The notes below the pieces were generated by a model. The model saw only the letters and a list, made by a program, of their open reading frames with translations, was not told the DNA's origin and did not search any database. This document shows positions 23,274 to 34,044 of a stretch of 64,000 nucleotides of DNA, in pieces. Position 1 is the stretch's first letter. Each line of letters opens with the position of its first letter. Location of the stretch: NCBI RefSeq assembly GCF_905475395.1, contig NC_058339.1:42231172-42295171 (forward strand), written 5' to 3'. This DNA comes from Chrysoperla carnea (lineage: Eukaryota; Arthropoda; Insecta; Neuroptera; Chrysopidae). The position numbers and the translations under genes were made by a program.

Positions 23274-24651
23274 CTATTGGAAATTGTTATCAAAGAAACA
23301 ATAAAAGTGTATGTAACATGTATGTATTTCCAATTCCTCGATATACGTTGAAGGGTTTAAAAATGTTATGAGAAAAGCAAAATGTTGAACCTAAAAGGTA
23401 ACCAAATTTTACTTTAAATTTTATAAATATATATAATAGAAACATCTTTTAGTCAAGATTTAATTTAGTCATTTTTTTTTAATTTCATCTCGACGTCGTT
23501 TATACTATCGACAAAAGCTGCAAAAAAATACAAAAATACATCAAAATCGATTTACAGTTGAATTTCCAAATATATTTACAATTAATATATTTAACAGTGA
23601 TTCAAAAGAGGCTGCCACACTGCATTGCTGTATAAACCATTCACAATGACTGTTCGTGGCGAACTATTCACAACAACAAGACAGACTATTAAGTCAAAGT
23701 TTATATATATTAAAGTGTCAGCTTTTGTCGGGTCGGTTTCAAAATTAAATTAAATAGCCTATATGCGTTTTATGAAGCACTTTCAATTTTGTATTGATAA
23801 AAATAGCGCTCAGATTTAAGAAAACAAATGTTGAATCGTGATATTTCGATAAAAAAAAGAATGAAAATTATCATAGTAAGCTAGAAATGTTTTTTTGGAG
23901 AGATTTAATAATTGATATGAGTGGCGTTTTTATTTATTACAAATTTTGGTGGAAGAGTCGGGAAAAAAAAAGATATATATAAAATATATGTCAATAGTTT
24001 TATAATGATATTAGGATATAATCATTATTCATGACAATTTATTTTAATACATAAACATCAATAATTGCTTGAGATCAAAGAAACCGGCAATAATTGATAA
24101 AATAAACTTAAAAATAGGAATAATTCTTGTACATTGAATAATATTGAACTGAATAAAAAAATCATTACATATATTTTAAATCATTTTTCTGTGTATTTAC
24201 ATTAATGCTATATACTTTTATATACAATCTCTCAAAAACAAGTAATGTGCCTTACTTAGTAACAAATATAAACAAACACATAATAAATAAAATGTATGAC
24301 TGTAATTCTTTGCTCGACTTTTACTTTTAGTAAGTTAATCTATTCATGAAGAATTTTTAAGTATTCGATTTTGCAAGATTAAATTTCACAATCTATAGAT
24401 AAAAGATTAACTATCCAAATGGAAAAGCAACATCTGATGATGGTCAACCAGTGAAAGCAATTCAGGCTAGTACTTTTCGATTTTTACTCCAACCCAAACA
24501 AGTAGAGGCAGGTGTAATGTGTTTATCGTGCGTGTATTTGTTATTGTACCTGTAGCATCGTATGTAGCTCCCTAACTCTCGGTTTTATATATTTATTCGT
24601 ATTTTGTTTAAAAGGTGAAAGGTCAAAAATGTCTTTAACTTAAATTAAAAC
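23274..24651. other. Gene-free stretch
   Basis: AT-rich; no gene or recognised repeat. Confidence 0.5.
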
Positions 24652-24712
24652 AAGTGACAATTGACTGAGTTTAATGTTGACATACTCTGTATAGACAGTG
24701 ATGAACGTCAGC
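24652..24712 (+). repeat. R1 repeat, short left-end fragment
   Basis: ACAAGTGACAATTGACTGAG followed by a TGTATAGACAGTGATGA-like block matches the first about 60 bases of the R1 family (compare 37450-37510). The rest of the element is missing. Confidence 0.6.
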
Positions 24713-24945
24713 ATTTATTTTTAATAAATTAGAAAACTTTGTATTATTTTTAATAAATTTTAATAAAAATTTTAAAAAACCAACACAATTATGGTAGCTT
24801 TTCGGTTGCTATTTGTTTTGATTTTCGAAAACTTCCAAAATGTTTGAAAGTATTATAAAGAATTTATTTTCTTTTTCGAGAATTTTTCACAAGGCCACTA
24901 GCAGAAGCTACCTGGAATTTACCAGTAATTTACTAGTAATAGAAG

Positions 24946-25045
24946 CTAACTGCCTTTCAAATAAACAAATATTATCAAAATTGACGCATCCGTTTAGGAG
25001 CTACCCCGTCACAAACGAATCGATCAGACTTGATTTTGAGCCACG
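24946..25045. repeat. R2-type repeat fragment
   Basis: Contains CATCCGTTTAGGAGCTAC, also seen almost unchanged in the R2 copies near 40840 and 60085 and inverted near 52930. Short and non-coding. Confidence 0.45.
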
Positions 25046-25735
25046 AGTTTTTTTTAATTATTAATTTATGTTATTGGAAATTTCTCTCCACAAGTCCATT
25101 TATTATCAAAAATAAATTAACTAAAAAAAGATGGCTTGTGCCTTACTTACAAACAACTGTTATATTAAAGTATTTTAAATTCACATTTCATATTCATTTT
25201 TTGTTAAAAAATTTATCAATAAGTTAATTTTTTAATTTTAATTGTATTAAATTTGTAAGATCATTATACATAAAAGTAACCAAAATTTTGTTTACAATAC
25301 AAATTAATTAATTTATGGACATACAACAATGCACTTACAATTTATTGAATGTCAATTTAACAGTCGAAATCCATAAAAATTATTATTGTTATAAAAAAAA
25401 TTTAAATAATGCCAAACCGAAAATGAAAAAATTATATTTGCTGACAATAAAATCCATTATAAGTATTGCTCCAAAAATTTATTTATTTTGTACATCTAAA
25501 ATAGCATAACACTGAAAACAAAAAATTGATATTTTATGATTATATGGTAACAACTTCTTCATACAATTGAATTTTAAATAAATGCACATTTATAATTTTG
25601 AATTTTAAAGAAAGGAAATTTTAAAAAGAAAAATTTGGCGAAAGACGATGAAAAATCACAAAAATAAAAAATTAGGTATTCGTTAAAAAAACAGTTTCGT
25701 TAAAAAAGAAAGTCAGAAACCATTGTGTAACTTCG
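25046..25735. other. Gene-free stretch
   Basis: AT-rich; no gene seen. Confidence 0.5.
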
Positions 25736-25924
25736 ATGGTTTATCTTTTATTTAACTGCCCAGTTTTTGCTACGAAAAGATTAACTTACTTGGTAAAATC
25801 ATTCCCCGATAATCTCTCAGATTTGAAGTTTGTTGTCATACAAACACTCTTAAAAAATTCCAAATTTTACACGGAATTGACCTTAAAAAACATGTTAATT
25901 TCTTCAATTCATTCTTTAAAATAA
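25736..25924 (+). pseudogene. Possible C-terminal remnant of a non-LTR retrotransposon
   Basis: A 62-codon ATG-started frame begins MVYLLFNCPVFATKRLTYL. A leucine/phenylalanine-rich segment, then CP, five residues and a basic R/L run recalls the tail after the RNase H-like or thumb region of many insect retrotransposons (H.LF.CP.Y...R..). The expected histidine just before the LLFNC block is absent (Y instead), nothing upstream continues the homology, and the frame is short. The call is weak; the frame may also be background. Confidence 0.25.
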
Positions 25925-26445
25925 TCTGTGTCTGAATGTCAGTTCTCGGATTTCATTTCTTGCGAAACTTACAGAAAAAGGTGCAGTGGTATCCTATGGC
26001 AAGCTTTTGTATGTTTTCTACTTCCCAGTATACGGAAGTTTTTGTAATTTATTAACACTACTTTAGATTATTGTCTATGCATACGCAACTGAGTGTGTGC
26101 GTTGAAAGGTAATCGAAATTTAAAATTAGGAAAATGACTAGGTCTATTTAAAAGTCAGCCACCCGTGATATAGACATTAATGTAGCATATTTATTTGTAA
26201 ATAAGACAGTAATATGGCGATTTAAGACTTCTGTAAAACTTTTTTTTACCGAGAATTTCGATAGAAATTTAACGCAGTATTTTCTCAGGCACACCTCGTT
26301 AATTGTTCACTAGGTAATCCAGAAGGAATGCTTGTGTATCAAGTTGGATGAAACAGCTCGGGTCATAAATAAACTTTATTTTTAAAACAAATATTTTGAT
26401 TTCATATTGTTATTAACTAACTCTATACATTTTTAATAAGTAAAG

Positions 26446-26764
26446 TTATAGAGCAGGCATGGGCAAACGTGACTTCCAGAAGTCACTCGGACTCCTAACG
26501 TAACATACGAGTAAGAACGTGACAACCTAACCAGTGACATCCTAAAACATGATTAAGACAGAGAGACATCATTCTTTTTTCTACCTATCTCATTACTATT
26601 AGAGAAACTGAGGTAGGTAGAAGCATCGTATACCCGTCTTGCTTTCTCTTCTGTGAGCAATGCGGACTTTGACAAAGAGACGCACAATAAAGTTTATGAC
26701 ACACAATCAAGTTATAACAACGGTGACTTCGACTTAAAATAACTCGCCCATGCCTGTTATAGAG
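26446..26764. mobile_element. hAT-type MITE with 8-bp target site duplication
   Basis: The element spans 26454-26756 (303 bp). Both ends start CAGGCATGGGC as an exact 11-bp inverted repeat, and the bases just outside are TTATAGAG on both sides (26446-26453 and 26757-26764). An 8-bp duplication together with ends of the CAGG...GGGC type is the hallmark of the hAT superfamily. A small hairpin, GTGACTTC/GAAGTCAC, lies just inside the left end. There is no transposase frame, so the element moved with help from elsewhere. The perfect target duplication suggests a fairly recent insertion. Confidence 0.88.
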
Positions 26765-28516
26765 AGGTTGATGATAGTTATTCAGACCTTTACTCATTTA
26801 AATACATAAATAAATATTTAACTTATAAATGAAAAAAATGTATTATATTTTTAAATATTGTTTCAATAATATATGTATGATATGCTTGGTATATTCATTC
26901 ATTCATACCATTCAAGTGCCTTTAGGTGCTAATAAATAATATTCATTTTAAAATATATTAAAACAAATTATTGTTTAAAGAAATATATTTTGGTTTTAGT
27001 TGGTAACTGAATGTAACAGACATAGAAACATAAGTACAACAAATTCATATAAGTACATATTTTTTAAATATTTATTCCAGTAAAATGTCACTATTTTTTC
27101 TATATTTTCGTCCAAATATTCGTTATAATGTTGAAAAAATCTTTTTGATAGGAGTCTATGATTACTATTTTACCATTTTTGTGTAATAGACGTCTGTCTT
27201 ATATAAAGAATGAAATGTAAAAAGCAAGTGTCTATGTCGTAAATCGTATTATTTCGTCCTTAGGACAATTTATGAAATTAAACTTAAGTTATCAATATAA
27301 TCTTAAAAGTGGATCTTATTTAAAGGTATCGAAATAATTTTTTAACCAGGTTTTTAATTTCTCTTTCTAATACCGTCGAACGAGACTAAAAACAATAATT
27401 TAGACAGCTAACTCTGATATTAACCTAGCCATGAGTTGAAAACCTATCTTCATGAGACTTCTTGGATAATTTTCTTTATCATTTTGCCCAAAAACAATAT
27501 ATTTCAAAAAAAAAATTGCCTATCTCGAACGTCAAAAACGATACATTCTTTTCATACTACTTTGAATTATTTTCTCTATGATTTTCTTCAAAAACAGTAT
27601 ATTCTGTTACGAAATTTCCAGCTACACAACATTAACTCAAAATACTATTCGAGCTTTTCAACTATGTATAAAATTTGGTATTATCATTGTTTCCGAACTA
27701 ATATGTCTCTTAATCCGAATCTTTGGATGTTCGCATTGTGTATTTCAAGCAGGGTAAAATAAAAAACCCGACTGTTTTTTGGTATGCTTGATAAAACTCG
27801 GATAATATATTTAAGCTTCATAGTTATCCCTGTCACACTCTGTAAATCTGTATACAAAATTTCAAAACAAATAAAAATTATTATTTGTTTTTTTAATATG
27901 TGTATTAAAATATATTTATTTGAATAGTAATTATGAATAAATTTTCTTCAGTTTAAGACATATTCAATCTATAAAACGTTTCGAGAAGATTTTTCCTGGA
28001 AATTTTCGAGATATTAAGAATAAAATTAATAAGGAAAACGCAACATCTGCTTCAAAACTTTTTGCTAAAACAAATTTACCGTTGGTTTCACCGAGGATGT
28101 ACAAAGCAAATAGTAAACAATTTTAAAATTCAAAGCAAAATTGTAATTGTATGCCTAAAACTGAAACCTTCAACAGTCTTTTGAAAATGAACAATTGAAT
28201 AATTTCAGGATTTACTACCAGGAATTTGATTCTTTTTACAAGAACTTACTGGTACAAGAACTGACAATTTCTGACCTGAATCAATGCTTTGAATACGTTT
28301 TTTAAACTATATCCAGCGCGGTAGTAGCATCGGCAAAACAGTTTTTCAATTATATATTCCGGAATATGTACTAGTAATAAACTCTCAGGTGCCAGGTGAA
28401 CTATTCTTTGTTTACAAAGTAGGTACAGGGACAACTAAATCGATTACAGCGCTGCTCTCTTATGAAATTTGCAATAAATCACAAATTTTATTTAAAAGAC
28501 TATTTCTCAATTATTT
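26765..28516. other. Gene-free stretch with repeat traces
   Basis: No gene seen. About 27081-27170 shares the phrase TTTCGTCCAAATATT and following bases with 39968-40055. Two copies of a roughly 38-base phrase ending AAAAACARTATATT lie at about 27465-27505 and 27563-27603. Confidence 0.45.
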
Positions 28517-28545
28517 ACTTGGTAGTTCTTATAGAACTACCAAGT
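28517..28545. repeat. Perfect 13-bp hairpin, loop TAT
   Basis: Arms ACTTGGTAGTTCT and AGAACTACCAAGT around TAT. The pairing continues imperfectly outward for about nine further bases per side (CAATTATTT against AAAATTATTG). Confidence 0.95.
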
Positions 28546-29287
28546 AAAATTATTGAATTACTAGCGGGCCCGACAAACACGTTTCCACGTCCTGTAGCTC
28601 CAGTTCATTAATACCTATACTATGCCTAGCTTGCCATCCTACTAAATCCATCTCGCTAAACCCATCTCCGAGCCCAAATTTTACTCCTATCTAATGGACT
28701 GGCATCGGCTTGACTTTCAGTCTTTGGCGTGGCCTAAGGCCTGACTGGAGCCTTCACCATTGGAGCTCGCTGTGCTAGGATATAGCTCTGATAAATACCT
28801 ACCCATATAACTTGAATAATAATAAATAACACCGCAATTCTATTAAAAGTAAGTTGTAATATGATGTAATATACGATTTATATGCGCTCCCACCATTTAA
28901 TGAAATTTAATTTTTTTGGTGCGAAACCCTCAAAAACCGTTGTTGAGGACCGAATGATAAATATAAATCATCATCGAATCCACTTGAACGCTATTTAGGA
29001 GGAGTACAGTGACTGACATCTACACACTCGAAATATATATAATGGATAATAATAATAATTAATTATAATTAATTGAACTTGCATAATCATTTTCGAAAAT
29101 AAAATAACGAAATAATCATCATCATAACTTATTTAAATTTGTTAGAAAATAGTTTTGAATTTTCAATGCAAACCATATACCTCTATACAAACCATAGACT
29201 TAAATGTACATCCATAAAATTATATTCAATGGAAATTCCTAAAATAAAGTCCATGCACGAAATATCCCAACCATGTTTTTACAAGAA
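28517..29287 (+). repeat. 771-bp tandem duplication, first copy
   Basis: This unit recurs at 29292-30062 (offset 775). Reading the two side by side I find no difference except in the three bases between the arms of the leading hairpin. It starts with ACTTGGTAGTTCT, TAT, AGAACTACCAAGT (a perfect 13-bp inverted repeat at 28517-28545), continues into a less AT-rich about 270-bp block (about 28560-28800) and then AT-rich sequence. No frame, RNA or known family is recognised. It is either a very recent duplication or an assembly duplication. Confidence 0.9.
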
Positions 29288-29291
29288 GTAA

Positions 29292-29320
29292 ACTTGGTAG
29301 TTCTATAAGAACTACCAAGT
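29292..29320. repeat. Perfect 13-bp hairpin, loop ATA
   Basis: The same arms as at 28517-28545 but with an inverted loop. The hairpin as a whole is the exact reverse complement of the first one. Confidence 0.95.
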
Positions 29321-30062
29321 AAAATTATTGAATTACTAGCGGGCCCGACAAACACGTTTCCACGTCCTGTAGCTCCAGTTCATTAATACCTATACTATGC
29401 CTAGCTTGCCATCCTACTAAATCCATCTCGCTAAACCCATCTCCGAGCCCAAATTTTACTCCTATCTAATGGACTGGCATCGGCTTGACTTTCAGTCTTT
29501 GGCGTGGCCTAAGGCCTGACTGGAGCCTTCACCATTGGAGCTCGCTGTGCTAGGATATAGCTCTGATAAATACCTACCCATATAACTTGAATAATAATAA
29601 ATAACACCGCAATTCTATTAAAAGTAAGTTGTAATATGATGTAATATACGATTTATATGCGCTCCCACCATTTAATGAAATTTAATTTTTTTGGTGCGAA
29701 ACCCTCAAAAACCGTTGTTGAGGACCGAATGATAAATATAAATCATCATCGAATCCACTTGAACGCTATTTAGGAGGAGTACAGTGACTGACATCTACAC
29801 ACTCGAAATATATATAATGGATAATAATAATAATTAATTATAATTAATTGAACTTGCATAATCATTTTCGAAAATAAAATAACGAAATAATCATCATCAT
29901 AACTTATTTAAATTTGTTAGAAAATAGTTTTGAATTTTCAATGCAAACCATATACCTCTATACAAACCATAGACTTAAATGTACATCCATAAAATTATAT
30001 TCAATGGAAATTCCTAAAATAAAGTCCATGCACGAAATATCCCAACCATGTTTTTACAAGAA
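29292..30062 (+). repeat. 771-bp tandem duplication, second copy
   Basis: Same sequence as 28517-29287, separated from it by the four bases GTAA. Its leading hairpin (29292-29320) has the same 13-bp arms but the loop is ATA, the reverse complement of the TAT in the first copy. After 30062 the sequence diverges from what follows the first copy, and no third hairpin is present. Confidence 0.9.
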
Positions 30063-32340
30063 AAGAAATTATTTATCAATTTTTTTTACTTTTGCGAGTA
30101 CATTAGAAAAAAAAAAAGAAACAGGAAAATTCGGTTTAAAATTGCTTAATAAACCGTAATTAAGATTAACAACTTATACAGATTATATTGAATATATACA
30201 GAATATGTTTTTGCATGAACACCAACGCCTTATATTTTAAAAACAAAAAACAAAACTGGTAACTATAAAATTTATGTATATTTTTGTTTTGATGATAATA
30301 AAAAAAAGTGATGTGGAATGTTCATTATTGTTAAAAATGTCAACTGATAACAATCATGATTCGTGTACACATTACACATACCTATAGTAACTACATATGG
30401 ACAACAATAACATTAAGCATACTTATATGCAGATCATTTAGTGAAAATACAATTAAATGTTATCTAATCACGGACAATTGTCATTACAAGCAAAAGGGGT
30501 AAAAAGAAGTAAAATAGAAGTATTTAAGAAAGCATAGGTACTTTGAAAAAATCGGAATGTAGGAAGTTGTAAAAAAAAAGCCGGACAAAGCATTTTGATA
30601 CAAAAAAAAAACAATAATAAACGGTTCGAATGACTCGCAGGGAATCCGTTCAAATCTCAAACTTTTTTCAGCTTTTAATGGTATCTTTTGATAAAATTTT
30701 TTCGCTGCAAGATATTATAAAATTTACGCACACAAAATTAAGCTTTGAATGCCAAAATTCATATGCAAGTCAGTTACGGGTCTATAAATTTTTGGTCTTG
30801 GTTTGGGCTCCTATATTTAACATTCAAGAACTTTGAATTAAAGAATAGCTACTCGTAAATAATTTTCTACAAATTTTTCAGAAACAGGCCAAAAACATTT
30901 CCCTCCCTTGTATAAGATCTTAGAGCTTGGAACTAAAGAAGTAGAAGTTCGACATTTTTTTTTTTTGTCTCTTATGAAATTCCAAATTTGGAGCTAAGTT
31001 AAGTATAGAAAATATTTTTTACGAAAATGAACCAAAATGCTTTTATTGAAATAAATGATTAAAATTTGTAAAATGGATTTCCACATACGCACAGTGGAGT
31101 ACTTTTATCCAAATTTTCCATCTTGCATTGAAAGTTGTTTTTTGTTGTAGTTGGAAAACGAACGCCCACCGCCTGTTAATATTGTTGTCGCTCTTGATTT
31201 ACCATGTCATTCAATTTACGTTTAATGTCTTTGTTAGGGCAATTAAGTAAAGATATATATTCAATATTAAAGACGAAATGCTTTAGTGAATAGTATTAAA
31301 TTTTGCTGTAAGGTAATTTTTTTCATGAACTTTATCATACTCAAAGTTTTTGCTTATGTGTCAGGTTTGGTCATGCAAAATTTTTTGTAAAAAGGCAAAG
31401 TTTAAGTATTCTATAATATGTTCATGAAAAATTGTGCGAATTTGCGCCTTTTTGTTTAAGACAAAGATAAGAATAGATTAAGATAGTTTAAGGCAAGAGT
31501 CAAAAACTAGGAACAAGAAGTCTTCCAGTGAAGCTTTGCAACTTTTAATTCCAGAATCACATTACGTGAAATATAAAATAAGATGAAAATAAAATAGTTG
31601 AGTTTGAAAACGAAAATGATGACGAAGGATTGACTAAAATTTCCTTTTTATTTTTGCCAAAAGGTATTTTTACATCTAAAAAGTTTTGTGAATCAATTTA
31701 GAGCATAAAAACCCCTTCATTATATTTCAGCCAGAAATTTGATGTAAATACTCTAGAGTCTTACGGTTGATTCAATTCTAATTTAACACAACAATTGATG
31801 ATTAGGCAACGTTTAAATAGTTTCTCACACATTGATATATACTTTTAAAACAAGTATACTGAAATATTTATATAAACATATAAAAACGTAGGTGATTTGT
31901 GTATCAAGTTAATATGAACATCATCAACACTATATAATACAGTAGAATATTAAAATGTTTATCACAGCTGGACACATTTATTTTTACATAATAAAAAATA
32001 TAAAAAAACTAAAATTATATTTATTATAAATATAATTCTAGATTCATCTCTTTTGTTGTGGTTATTTCTAGGTGCTTGTTGGTGCTTACCAACTTATAAA
32101 CTGTAGAAATATAGCGTATTCATTGACATTGAATACAATTGTGTTAACATAATGACAGATTGAGTTTGAATTTATTTTAGGTAATGATAAAATTGCCTGT
32201 TATGTTCAGATTTAGAAGAAATGTGAGTTTCTGATACCATAATTAAATTAAATTTTAAAAGAATATGAAATATGCTATTATTTAATGGAAAGATGTAGTT
32301 AAATCTACATAATTTAGTGGTAAATAAGGTTCAGTTATGT
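30063..32340. other. Gene-free stretch
   Basis: No gene, RNA or complete repeat seen over 2.3 kb. A phrase near 30720-30755 (ACACAAAATTAAGCTTTGAATGCC) loosely resembles 35590-35615. Confidence 0.5.
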
Positions 32341-32600
32341 CGTCTGTCCACGAAGGACACACTCAGGCTATAGAGCCCATTGTGATACCATATATGTGTT
32401 TTACCACCGTTCCGCTGATAATTTCTTTTATCAGCTACTCAATTATTTTGCGAGGATTATTTTGAGTGCACCTCCTTCATGTATATACCATACAGTACAC
32501 TAGTCCATCACAACTATTAATTAAATTAATTTTTGTTGTTACGATGAGAATCGAACCCACTTCCCTAGGCATTCCGAGCTTGTGGCTAAATTATGAAGAA
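32341..32600 (-). repeat. Probable tRNA-derived SINE
   Basis: On the minus strand the head near 32590 contains a TTAGCCACAAGCTCGG block that could stand for an A box and then GTGGGTTCGATTC, a near-consensus pol III B box (32548-32558). A body follows with a TGGTATCACAATGGGCTC block and an end at GTGTCCTTCGTGGACAGACG. A tRNA-like head with a B box followed by unrelated body sequence is the SINE pattern. I cannot assign the source tRNA or find target duplications, and the edges are approximate. Confidence 0.5.
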
Positions 32601-33400
32601 AAATAATATAAATTCCACGATCAGAATATAAAGTAGAATTCCACCAAAACAATATTTCATAAGATATTTTCGAATTCCAATTTGTGCTCATATAATTTTC
32701 GTCATTTGTGTTGTAATTACAGTCAAAAACGTGTTCAAAATTGCTAAATTGCAAAGGTCTGTCTCAACTATTTGAATTTGATAAGCAAGCAAAAGAGAAC
32801 TGGATACCATTACGATCAAATTTACATAAAAACTTCTGGTATGATGAACGAATTGATTTAATATGCACTCAATTTTAATAGATAGAAAATGCATCCATAT
32901 CTGACCTTTATTGTCTAATAAACTACCTTGAATAATTTGGATCTATTTATGGTATGAAAACGCTTTGAATCGAATGGACCATAAAAATTCCAAATATAAT
33001 TAAAAATATTAAAAAAAGCGTGCTGTTATCCGTACTCCTTTTTGGGTACAAAGACAAAAGTTTCAATTTTTTATTTTGGAAATAGCTTTGTGTACTTTTT
33101 CCGCTTGTTTCTTACACAATAAACGAGTAAACGAATAAACAAATAACATTTGTCTCAGAAGTCAAAAATCACGTTCAACAAATAATTTTTTTTATTACTT
33201 TAATGGATGAAGCGTGGGTGTAAACAGCAGATGATACATAATTATTTTGGACATCAAAGTCATAAAAAATGCATGCAGCTCATCTCATTTACAGGATGTA
33301 CCACCAATATATTCGAGATACTCCACAAAAGGTTAATTTTAATGAAATATAGTTTTTCCATAATATATTTTTTTAACAAATTGAATATTTCATCGAGAAA
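32601..33400. other. Gene-free stretch
   Basis: AT-rich; no gene seen. The overlapping minus-strand frames in 32539-32894 start partly in the SINE and have no known motif. Confidence 0.5.
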
Positions 33401-34044
33401 TTTTTATACCATGTATATATAAAAAATATCAAGGTATACTACGTTGAATCCCTCTTAAGTTTGTTACGCTGAAAAATATTGATGCTACGAACAAAACTTT
33501 GAAAAAGGTGTTCATAAAATCACCTAATTAGTCAATTTTCTGTTGCTCGCCTGTCTGTGGACAATAAAGCGAAAAGAGATATCAAGCTGAAATTTTATAG
33601 CATGCTCAAGACGTTAAAAAAGAAGCTTAGTTCTGTAATGAGCAATATAGGTCAATAGGATCTTGGATTCTTAGAACCCATCTTGTAAACCGTTAGAGAT
33701 AGAAAAAAAGTTTAAATGTAAAATATGTTCTTTATTGAGAACGTTTGTTTTCATTTTTAATAAATATCACTGATTACTCGTGAGGACGCAAATTTTATTT
33801 TAGGTTAGAGTATCATACATGTAATTTATTGTATCAAATATACATTTATTGTATGTAATGTATATGTTTGTTTATTAATATTTCCACTGAGGAGGTGAGA
33901 AGAAAAATTCTTATATCTTTGTGTGAAATAGTATCTTTTGTTTTACTAACATGATATAAAAAGCAAACGATTGCGTTATCAACAATGTCTATACATGGTA
34001 TTTCAACAATTAACTCAGTAAGTAGTTTGTTTTTACTTGTTTTA
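33401..34044 (-). repeat. Dispersed repeat R1, copy 1
   Basis: Inverted relative to the copy at 37450. From the left: TTTTTATACCATGTATATAT, TCAAGGTATACTA, the AAAATCACCTAATTAGTC block, the GATATCAAGCTGAAATTTTA block, ACCGTTAGAGATAGA, TACTCGTGAGGACGC, and ACATGGTATTTCAACAATTA at the right end. About 640 bp, non-coding, no obvious terminal repeats. The transposon class is unknown. Confidence 0.75.

Noticed and set aside
26585-26797. Minus-strand frame of 70 codons
   Set aside because: Lies inside and over the edge of the hAT MITE; no transposase motif.
29914-30159. Plus-strand frame of 81 codons
   Set aside because: Runs from the second copy of the tandem duplication into its flank; no start context or motif.
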